The notes: generated by a model not told the origin, from the sequence alone. DNA of 64,000 bases from Dokdonia pacifica (GCF_900188275.1 NZ_FZNY01000005.1:310001-374000), one strand, 5' to 3'; positions 8,459 to 19,498 are shown, counted from the stretch's first letter. Made by a program: numbers and translations.

Positions 8459-10885
8459 ATGAAAATATCCTATAACTGGCTGAAGCAATTTATTAAGATA
8501 GATTGGGATGCAGAAAAGACTGGAGAACTCTTAACAGATTTAGGTCTTGAAGTAGAAGGTATAGAATCCTACCAAAGTGTTAAGGGAGGACTTGAAGGTG
8601 TTGTTATTGGTCACGTACTTACTTGTGAGCAACATAGCAATGCAGATAAACTTAAAGTAACTACTGTTGATATAGGAGGTGATACTCCTGTTCAAATAGT
8701 TTGTGGTGCTCCAAACGTAGCTAAAGGTCAGAAAGTACCTGTTGCAACTATAGGTACTACTTTATATACTGATGAAGGAGAAGCTTGGACTATTAAAAAA
8801 GGAAAAATAAGAGGGGAAGAATCTCATGGTATGATCTGTGCCGAAGACGAACTAGGTCTTGGAAAAAGTCATGATGGGATTATGATTCTAGATCAAAGCC
8901 TAGTTCCTGGAACTCCTGCTGCCGATGTATTTGAGATAGAAAACGACCAAGTATTTGAAATTGGACTTACGCCTAACCGCGCAGATGCAATGAGTCATTT
9001 TGGAACTGCTCGTGATTTACGCGCAGGTTTAATACAACAAGATATTACTCCTGAACTTATCACCCCTTCTAATTCGTCTTTTAAGATTGAGAATAGACTT
9101 AACAAAGTAGATGTTTCCATTATAGATGGGGAGCGTGCTCCTAGATATGCTGGTGTTGTAATAAGCGGTTTAAAAGTAGCCGAGTCTCCTGCATGGATCC
9201 AACATCGTTTAAAAGCTATAGGGTTAACTCCTATCAATAATATCGTAGATGTTACTAATTATGTATTACACGAATTAGGGCAACCACTTCATGCATTTGA
9301 TCTTGCAAAAATAAAGGGCAATAAAATTGAAGTTAAGACTGTAGAAAAAGGAACAAAATTCACCACTCTTGACGGTGTAGAACGTGAATTACACGAAGAA
9401 GACCTCATGATATGTGATGAAGAAAAACCCATGTGTATTGCTGGTGTCTTTGGAGGTATTGATAGTGGAGTTACAGAAGGAACAACAGCAATCTTCCTAG
9501 AAAGCGCTTATTTCAATCCTGTATCTATACGTAAAACTGCAAAACGCCACGGACTTAATACAGATGCATCCTTCCGTTTTGAAAGAGGTATTGATCCTAA
9601 TATTACAGATTACGCACTCATGAGAGCAGCTGTCTTATTATTAGAAGTAGCTGGTGGAGAAATCACAAGTGAAATTGTAGATATTTATCCTAAAAAAATA
9701 GAAGATCAACAAGTATTCCTGAGCTTTGAAAATGCTGCAAAACTTATTGGAGAAGAATTACCAAGAGAAAAGATCAAAGCTATTTTATCGTCTTTAGATA
9801 TCAAGATCAACAATGTAACAGAGTCTGGCTTAGGAATGACTATTCCTGCTTACCGCAATGACGTTACTCGTGAAGCTGATGTGATAGAAGAAGTATTACG
9901 AGTATATGGTTATAATAACATCAATTTTGGAAATAAATTAAATGCTACCATAGCGAACTCTTCCAAATTTGAAGATCATAAAGTACAAGACACTGTTGCA
10001 AATCAACTTGTCGCGCAGGGCTTTTATGAAATCATGGCTAATAGTTTAACAACTCCTAGTTATGTTGATTATTCTGACCTACTAAAAGCAGAGAATAATG
10101 TAATAATGCTTAATCCTTTAGGACAAGAGTTAAGTATTCTCAGAAGGTCTATGCTTTTTTCTGGGCTTGAAGCCATCTCATATAATAACAATAGAAAACG
10201 TTCTGACATTAAATTCTTTGAATATGGAAAAACGTATCATAGCTATGAGTCAGGGACAATAGAAAACAAACATCTTACACTTTTTGTTACAGGGAATCGT
10301 CATTCAGAGCATTGGAAACACACTTCTGAAACTACAGATTTTTTCTACCTAAAAGGAATTGTAAAATCAGTATTAGATAGACTTGGTATCACAAGAGGAA
10401 GAACAGCTACTGTAAAAAATGATATTTTCTCTGAAGCTGTTGGAATACAACTTGGAAAAACAAAACTTGTAGAATATGGTCTTATCAAAAAATCTATTCT
10501 TAAGAAGTTTAACTTGTCACAAGATGTATTTTATGCAGATTTTAATTGGGATAATATATTAGAGGTAGCAAAACGAAATAAAATCAAATTTCAGCCTATC
10601 CCTAAATACCCATCAGTACGTAGAGATTTTGCTTTATTACTAGACACATCAACGCGATTTGAAGAAATTCATACCATTGCAAAACAAACAGAAAAGCAAT
10701 TACTTAAAGACATTCAGTTATTTGATGTTTACGAAGGCAAGAATTTACCAGAAGGCAAAAAAAGTTATGCTGTAAGTTTCTTATTACAAGATGAGAATAA
10801 AACACTTACTGACAAGCAAATTGACAAGGTAATGAACAAGCTGCAATTCCGTTTTGAAAAAGAATTAGGCGCGAGCTTACGATAA
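8459..10885 (+). CDS. pheT: phenylalanine--tRNA ligase beta subunit
   Basis: PheT forms the alpha2-beta2 enzyme that charges tRNA(Phe) (EC 6.1.1.20). The 808-residue product shows the standard bacterial order: an N-terminal catalytic-like segment (MKISYNWLKQFI), an EMAP-type tRNA-binding OB fold (about 40-150, with VCGAPNVAKGQKVPVA), a B3/B4 editing domain (about 215-390), a B5 domain (about 405-480) and a C-terminal FDX-ACB anticodon-binding domain (about 715-808, with PKYPSVRRDFALLLD). pheS is not adjacent, which is common in this phylum. The gene is bracketed by a good promoter and a strong terminator, so it is probably monocistronic. Confidence 0.97.
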   Translation: MKISYNWLKQFIKIDWDAEKTGELLTDLGLEVEGIESYQSVKGGLEGVVIGHVLTCEQHSNADKLKVTTVDIGGDTPVQIVCGAPNVAKGQKVPVATIGTTLYTDEGEAWTIKKGKIRGEESHGMICAEDELGLGKSHDGIMILDQSLVPGTPAADVFEIENDQVFEIGLTPNRADAMSHFGTARDLRAGLIQQDITPELITPSNSSFKIENRLNKVDVSIIDGERAPRYAGVVISGLKVAESPAWIQHRLKAIGLTPINNIVDVTNYVLHELGQPLHAFDLAKIKGNKIEVKTVEKGTKFTTLDGVERELHEEDLMICDEEKPMCIAGVFGGIDSGVTEGTTAIFLESAYFNPVSIRKTAKRHGLNTDASFRFERGIDPNITDYALMRAAVLLLEVAGGEITSEIVDIYPKKIEDQQVFLSFENAAKLIGEELPREKIKAILSSLDIKINNVTESGLGMTIPAYRNDVTREADVIEEVLRVYGYNNINFGNKLNATIANSSKFEDHKVQDTVANQLVAQGFYEIMANSLTTPSYVDYSDLLKAENNVIMLNPLGQELSILRRSMLFSGLEAISYNNNRKRSDIKFFEYGKTYHSYESGTIENKHLTLFVTGNRHSEHWKHTSETTDFFYLKGIVKSVLDRLGITRGRTATVKNDIFSEAVGIQLGKTKLVEYGLIKKSILKKFNLSQDVFYADFNWDNILEVAKRNKIKFQPIPKYPSVRRDFALLLDTSTRFEEIHTIAKQTEKQLLKDIQLFDVYEGKNLPEGKKSYAVSFLLQDENKTLTDKQIDKVMNKLQFRFEKELGASLR

Positions 10886-10904
10886 TATAATACTACATTA
10901 AATA

Positions 10905-10938
10905 CAAAAGCCCTGTTTTATGTAAAACAGGGCTTTTT
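10905..10938 (+). terminator. Rho-independent terminator of pheT
   Basis: The arms CAAAAGCCCTGTTTTA and TAAAACAGGGCTTTTTG have a 2-nt centre (TG) and end in a T run. Confidence 0.9.
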
Positions 10939-10979
10939 GTTTAATGTTTATGAAAACTAGTTTCCAAACTGTATCCATA

Positions 10980-11010
10980 TTGACATGTATTTCAAAACTG
11001 CGTATCTTTA
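10980..11010 (+). promoter_or_regulatory. probable promoter of the 11024-12265 gene pair
   Basis: TTG at 10980-10982, 20 bp of spacer, then TATCTTTA at 11003-11010. It is one base off the TAnnTTTG consensus and about 14 bp before the start codon. Confidence 0.55.
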
Positions 11011-11023
11011 AAAGAAAAAGAAT

Positions 11024-11746
11024 ATGCTACTTCAAAGAACTAATATTCAAGAGAAATTACTCAAAGAGCGTAGTAAAGTAGGCACAGGAGACGATATTTT
11101 AGCACAAGTACGTCATATTTTTGAAGAAGACCGCTTACGCGAAAAGGGAATTATAGATACTTTAAAAGGAGTCCATAACGAAGAATCGACATCGTTTGAC
11201 ATTGACTTGCTTGATAAGGACAGAATCTTCCACAGTAAACAAATTCAAAAAATTTGTATCAATTATAGATTGCGATTTTTGGATACTAAGTATTTTAAAG
11301 GTAAGTACCCACAAAGCGCAATAGATGAAATTAAGTATTTAGAAAACAAACACCGTATCTCAATAAGCAACTTTAAGATTATCGCTCCTTCAAAAATGTT
11401 TGTTCTTGAAAAAGCTGATGATCCTCTACTTTTTGCTCCTATGGGAAATGGTTATTTTTATTTGATTCACAAATGGGGAAATGACCTTCACCCATTGCGT
11501 AAATTATTAATGTGGCCTTATAAATCTTTTGAAAATTTAATTGTTTATATCATACTATTAAGTATACTTGCAACAGCACTCATTCCAGATGGTCTGTTTA
11601 CTAAAGAGCAAAATTTTTCTCAATATATTATGGTGTTCTTTTTTATGTTTAAGTCTATTGCTGCTGTTGTTTTATTTTATGGCTTTGCATTAGGAAAAAA
11701 CTTTAATACTGCTATTTGGAATAGTAAATACGACAAAACACGTTAA
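11024..11746 (+). CDS. conserved hypothetical membrane protein
   Basis: The 240-residue product has a soluble, charged N-terminal part (about 1-165) and two predicted transmembrane helices near the C-terminus (about 168-187 and 203-224), ending in a short basic tail. I recognise no domain. Its stop codon is directly followed by the start codon of the DUF2007 gene, so the two are co-transcribed and probably translationally coupled. The start is the only ATG near the promoter. Confidence 0.75.
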   Translation: MLLQRTNIQEKLLKERSKVGTGDDILAQVRHIFEEDRLREKGIIDTLKGVHNEESTSFDIDLLDKDRIFHSKQIQKICINYRLRFLDTKYFKGKYPQSAIDEIKYLENKHRISISNFKIIAPSKMFVLEKADDPLLFAPMGNGYFYLIHKWGNDLHPLRKLLMWPYKSFENLIVYIILLSILATALIPDGLFTKEQNFSQYIMVFFFMFKSIAAVVLFYGFALGKNFNTAIWNSKYDKTR

Positions 11747-12265
11747 ATGAATATTCTTCCAAAATCTCAATACGAACAGATTTTTCACGGTTCACAAATT
11801 ACCACACAACATATAAAACTAGTACTAGAAGAAGCTGGTATTACAAGTATTATAAGAGATGATGGAGAAAGTGCCTTAAGAGGTGGATTTGGGGCTGCAC
11901 ATACAAATGATGTCAAATTATTTGTAGATAAAAAAGATGTTCTAAAAGCAAAACATATTGTTACAAGTACTGCAGAAAAACTAGAAACTGAAAACATCTC
12001 AGATGAAGATTTAGAAAAGCTTGCACAACAAAAAGACCCTGTTGTTCCTATAACTAAAACTGTATCAAAACAAAAAAAAGAGACCTATCGTAGATCTCCT
12101 TTTAATTTATTTATAAATATTGGGCTTATCATATATTCTGCATGGAGACTTTCACCTTTACTTAGTGGCGGAACACTTTCTACATTTCGGATAATTGTTA
12201 GTTCTGCTATTCTCCTAGTTTGTAGTTTGGCAATTATCATGCATTTTACACAAAAAGACACCTAA
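11747..12265 (+). CDS. DUF2007 domain membrane protein
   Basis: The 172-residue product starts with a DUF2007 domain (about 5-75; phrases such as HIKLVLEEAGITSIIRDDGES and VDKKDVLKAKHIV), a small alpha/beta module described as a putative prokaryotic signal-transducing domain. After a linker it has two hydrophobic helices (about 122-138 and 146-166). The function is unknown. It follows the upstream membrane-protein gene without a gap. Its stop codon lies 2 bp from that of the convergent ABC-F gene, and no terminator is visible between them. Confidence 0.82.
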   Translation: MNILPKSQYEQIFHGSQITTQHIKLVLEEAGITSIIRDDGESALRGGFGAAHTNDVKLFVDKKDVLKAKHIVTSTAEKLETENISDEDLEKLAQQKDPVVPITKTVSKQKKETYRRSPFNLFINIGLIIYSAWRLSPLLSGGTLSTFRIIVSSAILLVCSLAIIMHFTQKDT

Positions 12266-12267
12266 TA

Positions 12268-13896
<1,629 letters not shown>

Positions 13897-14027
13897 CTAT
13901 TTATATTTTTAAGCCTGCAAAAATACCGATTATTAAACAGATTGTGAAGTAGATTTAAAAGTATACGATGATATTCATTGATTTTATTGAAGAATATATA
14001 TACTAAGACGCTATTCTAGTATAAATA

Positions 14028-14225
14028 TCAAGAATCTGCTCTTATTACAAATGCTACAAATAAAATGAAAGCAACTAAAAAACAAAATAATGTTATGAGA
14101 AGATCATAAAGAACTTGATGAAATCCTTTTGAAAAATGAGAAAGTGGCTTAGGCTTTTCACCTTTTAAATAATCAAGTAAATAAAAAACCATGAAACGTA
14201 CAGAAGCTCCTAAAAAGGTAAACAA
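14028..14225 (-). CDS. small membrane protein, start uncertain, possibly frameshifted
   Basis: This is a 65-residue reading frame with two hydrophobic segments (about 3-18 and 40-60) separated by a charged loop. The only usual start codon in frame is TTG at 14223-14225. The open frame continues upstream for about 30 more bases as hydrophobic sequence without a start. An ATG at 14251-14253 lies in the neighbouring frame, and an A7 tract (14224-14230) lies between the two. Either a weak TTG start is used, or an indel in the homopolymer has separated the gene from its start. It looks like a real small flavobacterial membrane protein. Confidence 0.45.
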   Translation of the reverse strand: MFTFLGASVRFMVFYLLDYLKGEKPKPLSHFSKGFHQVLYDLLITLFCFLVAFILFVAFVIRADS

Positions 14226-14473
14226 AAAAATTACGATAGGATATTTTATACATAACTATAAGTAAAACAAAATAGCAACAAGTTACAATTCAATATATAT
14301 AAATTAAAAGCTGTACTTTAGGCAAACTGATAAGCGTTTTAACTTCTAATTAACAAGAGTTTTTCTTTGTAAAAGTTACATTTGAAAGTTAATCGGTAAA
14401 ATATATAGTTATCATTCACACTCAACTACATACAACTATCAAAGGAATTATTCCCATTCTCATATCACTATTT

Positions 14474-15847
14474 GTGTTAAGTGCTTGTGACTCTTCTAAA
14501 AAAGATAAATCTGATGGCACCTATCTAGGAGGAGAAATTATTAATCCTAAATGGAGTTATATATTACTTCAAAAAAACGATAAAATCGTAGATACAATTC
14601 CGCTAGATGCACATAATCGTTTTTTTTATGAGTTTACAGATTTTGATCCTGGTTTATATTGGTTTTGGCATAGAGAAAACCAATTAATACACATAGAACC
14701 TGGTGACAGTATTATGTTACGTGTAAATACACTAGAGTTTGATGAATCTCTTAGCTTTTCGGGCAAAGGATCGGAACGTAGTGGTTTTTTGATCGATTTA
14801 TTTTTACAATGGGAAGAAGAAAATGAGGGATTCATACATCATTATCAAAAAGAACCTAAAGACTTTCAGACTTTACTAGACTCTATACACCAAATACGCA
14901 TACAGAAATTACGTAAGTTTTATGAAAAGTATGATAATGTTTCTGAGAGTTTTAAAGAAATAGCCGAAGCATCTGTTTATTATGACAATTACCGTCGTAA
15001 AGAAAGCTATCCATTTTCGCATTATAAGAAAAATGACAAACTCACTTTTATAGAAGAGTTGCCATCAGACTTTTATAGCTTTCGCGAAAGCATAAACCTA
15101 AATAACTCCAATTTAAGAGATTTATATTCATACCAACGCTATTTGAATGCTTTTTTAGATCACCAAGCCTATAAAGGGTATTGTCAAGACCAATCTTATA
15201 ACACCGTATCTTTTTTACACAATTACAATAAAATAAAAGTCATTGATAAGTACATTGAAAATTCTGAGCTCAAAGACATGAATTTATATAGAACTGGGCG
15301 AAGGTTTATTGAAAATAGTAATGACAAAAAAGGAGTTAATGAAATTTTTAGACTAGTTACGACATCTATTACTTCACCTGAAGTAAAGATGAATGTAGAA
15401 AAACTATATGATTCTCATAAAAAGATGGAGGCAGGAAATATTATTCCTGACTTAATGCTTGTAGATGCAGAAGAACGTATGGTTACACTTTCAAGTAGAA
15501 TACAGAAACCTACCGTGCTTTACTTCTGGTCCTATTACAACCACATGCATTTAGAAGAATCGCATAAAAAGGTAAAAGATTTACAATCAAAATATCCTGA
15601 ATTTAATTTCATAGGAATAAATGTAAATGATGAAAATGACAAGTGGATAAAGCATGTGAAACAGCATAAGTTTAATCCTTCTATGGAATATAGATTTAAC
15701 AATGTTAAAGATTCTAGAAAATCGCTAGTGATTAATAGTTTAAGTAAAACTATTGTTCTTGATCGTAAAGGAAAGATATTAAATAGTCATGCTAATATAC
15801 ATAGTATTGATTTTGAGAACGAACTCCTAGCTTATCTGAATCAATAA
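14474..15847 (+). CDS. thioredoxin-fold lipoprotein without CXXC; true start lies upstream and is not ATG
   Basis: The 457 residues from the GTG at 14474 begin inside a signal peptide: the residues before the lipobox (VLSAC) come from codons upstream, where the frame is open back to 14393 (GIIPILISLFVLSAC). No ATG, TTG or GTG exists in that upstream stretch. The N-terminal part resembles DUF4369-type beta domains (about 15-105). The C-terminal part (about 320-455) resembles TlpA/AhpC thioredoxin folds, but WCxxC is replaced by SYYNHMH, so thiol chemistry is unlikely. A palindrome copy encodes SFRES at about residue 203. Confidence 0.75.
   Translation: MLSACDSSKKDKSDGTYLGGEIINPKWSYILLQKNDKIVDTIPLDAHNRFFYEFTDFDPGLYWFWHRENQLIHIEPGDSIMLRVNTLEFDESLSFSGKGSERSGFLIDLFLQWEEENEGFIHHYQKEPKDFQTLLDSIHQIRIQKLRKFYEKYDNVSESFKEIAEASVYYDNYRRKESYPFSHYKKNDKLTFIEELPSDFYSFRESINLNNSNLRDLYSYQRYLNAFLDHQAYKGYCQDQSYNTVSFLHNYNKIKVIDKYIENSELKDMNLYRTGRRFIENSNDKKGVNEIFRLVTTSITSPEVKMNVEKLYDSHKKMEAGNIIPDLMLVDAEERMVTLSSRIQKPTVLYFWSYYNHMHLEESHKKVKDLQSKYPEFNFIGINVNDENDKWIKHVKQHKFNPSMEYRFNNVKDSRKSLVINSLSKTIVLDRKGKILNSHANIHSIDFENELLAYLNQ
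15078..15091. repeat. GCTTTCGCGAAAGC palindrome copy, in the lipoprotein gene
   Basis: Perfect 14-mer, encoding part of Y-S-F-R-E-S-I. Confidence 0.9.
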
Positions 15848-15865
15848 ATAATAATTTTACAGCAT

Positions 15866-15900
15866 AAAAAAGCCGATTCAAAATGATTGAATCGGCTTTT
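15866..15900. terminator. bidirectional terminator between convergent genes
   Basis: The arms AAAAGCCGATTCAA and TTGAATCGGCTTTT enclose a 6-nt loop, with A and T runs on both sides. It can serve both the lipoprotein gene and the minus-strand aldolase gene. Confidence 0.88.
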
Positions 15901-15927
15901 GTTTTTATGATGAAATTAGAAATAGTT

Positions 15928-16584
15928 TTAGTTATTTCCTTTCTTATAATCTGCTAAAAATTTTGCAAGTCCTATATCTGTAAGAGGGTGTTTTAATAAT
16001 CCTTCTATAGATGATAATGGTCCTGTCATTACGTCTGCGCCAATTTTTGCACAATCAATAACATGCATTGTATGACGTACAGAAGCTGCTAAGATTTCTG
16101 TTTCAAAAGCATAGTTATCATAGATATGACGAATCTCTGCAATTAAATTAAGACCATCTGTAGAGATATCATCTAAACGTCCTATAAATGGAGACACATA
16201 CGTTGCTCCAGCTTTTGCTGCAAGTATTGCTTGTCCTGCTGAAAACACAAGGGTTACATTGGTACGAATACCTTTATCGCTAAAATATTTACACGCTTTT
16301 ACACCGTCTTTAATCATAGGTAGTTTCACTACAATTTGATCGTGTAAAGCTGCTAATTCCTCACCTTCTTTAACCATGGCATCATACTCAGTTGCAATAA
16401 CTTCTGCACTAACATCTCCATCAACGATATTACATATATCAACATAATGTTTTAAGATATTATCGCGACCTGTAATGCCTTCCTTTGCCATAAGTGAAGG
16501 ATTTGTTGTCACACCGTCTAGCACGCCAAGGTCTTGTGCTTCTTTAATTTGAGCAAGGTTTGCCGTATCAATAAAAAATTTCAT
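15928..16584 (-). CDS. fructose-6-phosphate aldolase / small transaldolase (TalC/FSA family)
   Basis: The 218-residue product is the size of the short transaldolase family (MipB/TalC/FSA), class I Schiff-base aldolases of the pentose phosphate region. Family motifs are [10 protein letters not shown] at the start, [13 protein letters not shown] (24-36), the catalytic lysine in VVKLP (Lys 87) and [27 protein letters not shown] chose the ATG at 16582-16584 because MKFFIDTAN is the conserved N-terminus. The open frame extends upstream to a TTG, but that adds non-conserved sequence. Whether it cleaves fructose 6-phosphate or acts as a transaldolase cannot be told from sequence alone. Confidence 0.93.
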   Translation of the reverse strand: MKFFIDTANLAQIKEAQDLGVLDGVTTNPSLMAKEGITGRDNILKHYVDICNIVDGDVSAEVIATEYDAMVKEGEELAALHDQIVVKLPMIKDGVKACKYFSDKGIRTNVTLVFSAGQAILAAKAGATYVSPFIGRLDDISTDGLNLIAEIRHIYDNYAFETEILAASVRHTMHVIDCAKIGADVMTGPLSSIEGLLKHPLTDIGLAKFLADYKKGNN

Positions 16585-16682
16585 AGAATAGAGTGTTATT
16601 GTTTTATTTTTTTCAAAAATAGGCAAAGTAACAATCCTAAAATATAAGTGTAGTTTTAATTTATCTCACACTTATGCACAAT

Positions 16683-17486
16683 CTATAGTTTATAATGGTT
16701 TAAAAGCAATTTTTCATACCAAGTATCTGGCAATATTCTCTTCAGTGCAATACTAAACTTCTGCATAAAGAAACCTACTCTATAATGTACTTTCGGGTTT
16801 TTAGAACGCATGATACGGTGTATTACTGTAGCCATCACTTTTGTATCCATTCCTGCTTCTACATGCTCATCCATTAAGCGTAATGTATTTCCGTAGTTTT
16901 CCTTATATGGAGAATCATCAAGAATGGGTGCATGATAACGACCTGCTGCAATATTGGTTGCAAAATCACCGGGAGCCACGGTTGTCATCTTGACATTAAA
17001 CTCTTTAAGTTCCATACGATATGCTTCTGTAGTAATACCTAATGCTCCTTTTGTTGCGCTATAGATACCTCTGTAAGGCAATCCCATATATCCTGCTATT
17101 GAAGTAACATTAATGATCATACCACTACGTTGTTTACGCATAGTAGGTAAGACCGCTTTTATGACCTCTAAAGCTCCAAAATAATTGGTTTCAAAAACAC
17201 GTCGCACTTCATGATCTGGAGTTTCTTCTAATGGTCCCGTAATCCCCATTCCTGCATTGTTAATCACATAATCTATTTGATTTTGTTCTTTCAGGATCGT
17301 GTGAACAGCATTTGTAATAGATACTTGATCAGTAACATCTAAAGAAATCATACGCACCTTTCCATCTAAAGCTGTTTTAGGATTACGGCTTGTTCCATAT
17401 ACCGTATACTCTTTATCAGCTAGATAATGAGCTATTGCTTTTCCTATTCCAGAAGACGCACCAGTAATTAAGACAACTTTAGACAT
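16683..17486 (-). CDS. short-chain dehydrogenase/reductase (SDR)
   Basis: The 267-residue product is a classical SDR using NAD(P)H. The Rossmann glycine motif TGASSGIG is at 8-15, NNAG at 76-79, the catalytic serine at 129 (NVTSIAG) and Y142-x3-K146 in IYSATKGALG. The C-terminal part is longer than the minimal SDR and basic, as in fatty-acid or retinol-type reductases, but the substrate is not predictable. The start chosen is the ATG at 17484-17486 (MSKVVLITG); an upstream TTG would add seven residues. Confidence 0.9.
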   Translation of the reverse strand: MSKVVLITGASSGIGKAIAHYLADKEYTVYGTSRNPKTALDGKVRMISLDVTDQVSITNAVHTILKEQNQIDYVINNAGMGITGPLEETPDHEVRRVFETNYFGALEVIKAVLPTMRKQRSGMIINVTSIAGYMGLPYRGIYSATKGALGITTEAYRMELKEFNVKMTTVAPGDFATNIAAGRYHAPILDDSPYKENYGNTLRLMDEHVEAGMDTKVMATVIHRIMRSKNPKVHYRVGFFMQKFSIALKRILPDTWYEKLLLNHYKL

Positions 17487-17698
17487 GGTTATTTCATTTA
17501 TGCGCAAATATCAAACTACGCACATCAATATGCAAATTATAAACGAAAGGATTATAAATGACTAGTAATATATTTTAAAACATATTAAAAATCCTTTATT
17601 CGCAAGATAATAGATTGAATAAAACTATTGATTACCTCTAAAAAGTCTATAGAAAGTAACGAAGATCACTGTTGAAGTGTACAGCAAATAACAACTAT

Positions 17699-18145
17699 TT
17701 ATCTAATTGCACGTGCTTTATCTAAAAATGCAAAATAACCACTTGTATCCCTTAACATACTATATGCAGAAATACGCTCTTTTATTTTACCATTTGCATC
17801 CAGTGCTAATAAAGTAGGAAAAGCCCCTTCTTTATTGTATTTTTTTTGAAGCTCTTTATTTTTTTTAAATTGTTCTGGTGTAATAATGTCTTCTCTAAAA
17901 GGAACATCTACTTCTAACAATACAAAATCTTTTGATTGTTTTAAAAATTCAGGATTTTGCCAGAAATCTTTTTTAAGCATCTTACAAGGTCCGCACCAGT
18001 CACTTCCAGTAAAATACATTAAAATAGGCTTGTTTGTTTTTTTAGCTACTTTTTTAGCCTGATCAAAGTCAGTAATCCAATTTGCCTCTTGTGCATTTGA
18101 TACAGTAGCTATAGCAATAAAAAGAATAAATAATAAGCGCTTCAT
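17699..18145 (-). CDS. periplasmic thioredoxin-family protein
   Basis: The 148-residue product has a signal peptide (1-18, ending SNA) and a single thioredoxin domain with the active site WCGPC (cysteines 51 and 54) in the context FTGSDWCGPCKML, typical of the Thioredoxin_7/DUF255-like periplasmic group. A cis-proline precedes the TLLALD strand. It probably reduces or isomerises disulfides of exported proteins. It is monocistronic by spacing. Confidence 0.9.
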   Translation of the reverse strand: MKRLLFILFIAIATVSNAQEANWITDFDQAKKVAKKTNKPILMYFTGSDWCGPCKMLKKDFWQNPEFLKQSKDFVLLEVDVPFREDIITPEQFKKNKELQKKYNKEGAFPTLLALDANGKIKERISAYSMLRDTSGYFAFLDKARAIR

Positions 18146-18268
18146 GATAAGATTATTACACTAACAAATTTAAAATTTTATAGGAAATCAACAAACATCA
18201 TAACCATCTGTTTCATTTCTCTTATTGAAAATAACAATAATCTTGCCAAAATATTGTCAATATTTCAT

Positions 18269-18901
18269 TTAAAATTCAATCACTGCATCAGATAGTGTCT
18301 TTCTCACTTTTTTAAAATCAGCAAACATATCATCTTCTGCGCGATACCCAATAGGCATTACTAATACTGATGAAAGTCCTTTTTCAGAAAGCCCTAAGAG
18401 CTCATCATAGCTTTCAGAATTAAATCCTTCCATAGGACAAGCATCTATTTTTTCTATAGCACATATAGTAAGTAAGTTACCCATTGCTAAATATGCTTGT
18501 TTTGTTGCCCAGTTTTCTATAGCCTCTGGAGATTCCTTTTTAAAATGTCCAAAGAGGTACTCTCTAAATGGTTGTAAAATTTCATCTGGAGTATTTCTAG
18601 TCTTTTTTACATTATCAAAATAAGCTTTGATATACTCCTTATCAATATTCTTTTCAATACAAAAAACAAGTACATGAGAAGCATCTGCTACCTGTTGTTG
18701 ATCCATTGATATGGAAACTAGATCATCTTGTAATTTCTGATCCTGAATAACAAGTAATTTTACAGGCTGTAATCCAAAACTAGAAGCCGTAAGGTTAAAT
18801 GCATTTTTAACAACTGCTATTTTCTCAGTGGTTAAGTAACGACCTGCATCAAATTTTTTAGTGGCATATCGCCATTGAAGCGCTTCTAATATATCTGACA
18901 T
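18269..18901 (-). CDS. NAD(P)H-dependent oxidoreductase, nitroreductase family
   Basis: The 210-residue product is an FMN-dependent nitroreductase of the NfsB/dihydropteridine reductase group. The N-terminus LQWRYATKKFD carries the phosphate-binding R-x-x-x-K, SFGLQPVKLLVI contacts FMN, and PMEGFNSESYDELLGL plus the C-terminal PIGYRAEDD are family landmarks. It probably reduces quinones, flavins or nitro compounds as a homodimer. On the minus strand a TATCTTTG match at 18923-18930, about 20 bp upstream of the start, is a likely -7 element. Confidence 0.92.
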   Translation of the reverse strand: MSDILEALQWRYATKKFDAGRYLTTEKIAVVKNAFNLTASSFGLQPVKLLVIQDQKLQDDLVSISMDQQQVADASHVLVFCIEKNIDKEYIKAYFDNVKKTRNTPDEILQPFREYLFGHFKKESPEAIENWATKQAYLAMGNLLTICAIEKIDACPMEGFNSESYDELLGLSEKGLSSVLVMPIGYRAEDDMFADFKKVRKTLSDAVIEF

Positions 18902-19009
18902 AATAATATGTATTAAGTACTACAAAGATACTATCTGATGGTTATAAAATAATACCATAGGAATAGTAAAAACTAATAGCAGTATATACAACATGCTATA
19001 ATAGTAACT

Positions 19010-19040
19010 AAAAAAGCCTTCCTAAAAAAGGAAGGCTTTT
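19010..19040 (-). terminator. Rho-independent terminator of rpmE2
   Basis: The arms AAAAGCCTTCC and GGAAGGCTTTT enclose a TAAAAAA loop, beyond the stop codon of the minus-strand L31 gene. Confidence 0.88.
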
Positions 19041-19065
19041 CTATTATATAATATAATACGAAAGC

Positions 19066-19317
19066 TTATTTTTTAAACTTAGCGTATTTGTTTTTGAATT
19101 TATCTATACGACCAGCTGTATCAACTAATTTAGCTTTTCCAGTATAGTAAGGATGAGAAGTTCTAGAAATTTCTAGTTTGATAAGTGGATACTCCGTTCC
19201 ATCAACTTCAATCGTTTCTTTAGTGTCCGCAGCAGATTTTGTTAAAAACACTTCATCATTTGACATGTCTTTAAATGCAACTAATCTATAATTTTCTGGG
19301 TGTATACCTTGTTTCAT
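19066..19317 (-). CDS. rpmE2: 50S ribosomal protein L31 type B
   Basis: The 83-residue product matches type B L31 throughout: MKQGIHPENYRLVAFKDMS, then YPLIKLEISRTSHPYYTGK and LVDTAGRIDKFKNKY. It has no cysteines, so it is the zinc-independent form, which is the normal single L31 in this phylum. It has a textbook promoter and a strong terminator. Confidence 0.97.
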   Translation of the reverse strand: MKQGIHPENYRLVAFKDMSNDEVFLTKSAADTKETIEVDGTEYPLIKLEISRTSHPYYTGKAKLVDTAGRIDKFKNKYAKFKK

Positions 19318-19355
19318 CTCGTTACTCTATTATTAATGCTCGATTTTTCGAGGTG

Positions 19356-19385
19356 CAAATTTACATATAAATAAATAATTTACAA
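19356..19385 (-). promoter_or_regulatory. promoter of rpmE2
   Basis: On the minus strand: TTG (19385-19383), 19 bp of spacer, then TAAATTTG (19363-19356). This fits the TTG-N19-TAnnTTTG consensus, about 39 bp upstream of the start codon. Confidence 0.75.
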
Positions 19386-19498
19386 ATATAAAAACATAAA
19401 AAATACTTTAAAAAATCGATTTTATTAATTTTAAGAGTACAATGTAACGTTTTGGTATCTTTGTACACAAATGTAACTATAACCAACATTTTAAAGAA

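Noticed and set aside
16585-16626. N-terminal extension of the transaldolase-like gene to a TTG
   Set aside because: The conserved family N-terminus MKFFIDTAN begins at 16584, and the extra residues are not family-like.
16644-16675. ATAAGTGT/ACACTTAT dyad downstream of the SDR gene as terminator
   Set aside because: The stem is AT-rich, the loop is long and no clear T run follows; too weak to call.
17487-17507. Seven-residue extension of the SDR gene to a TTG
   Set aside because: The ATG directly before the Rossmann strand (KVVLITG) fits the family; the extension adds nothing recognisable.
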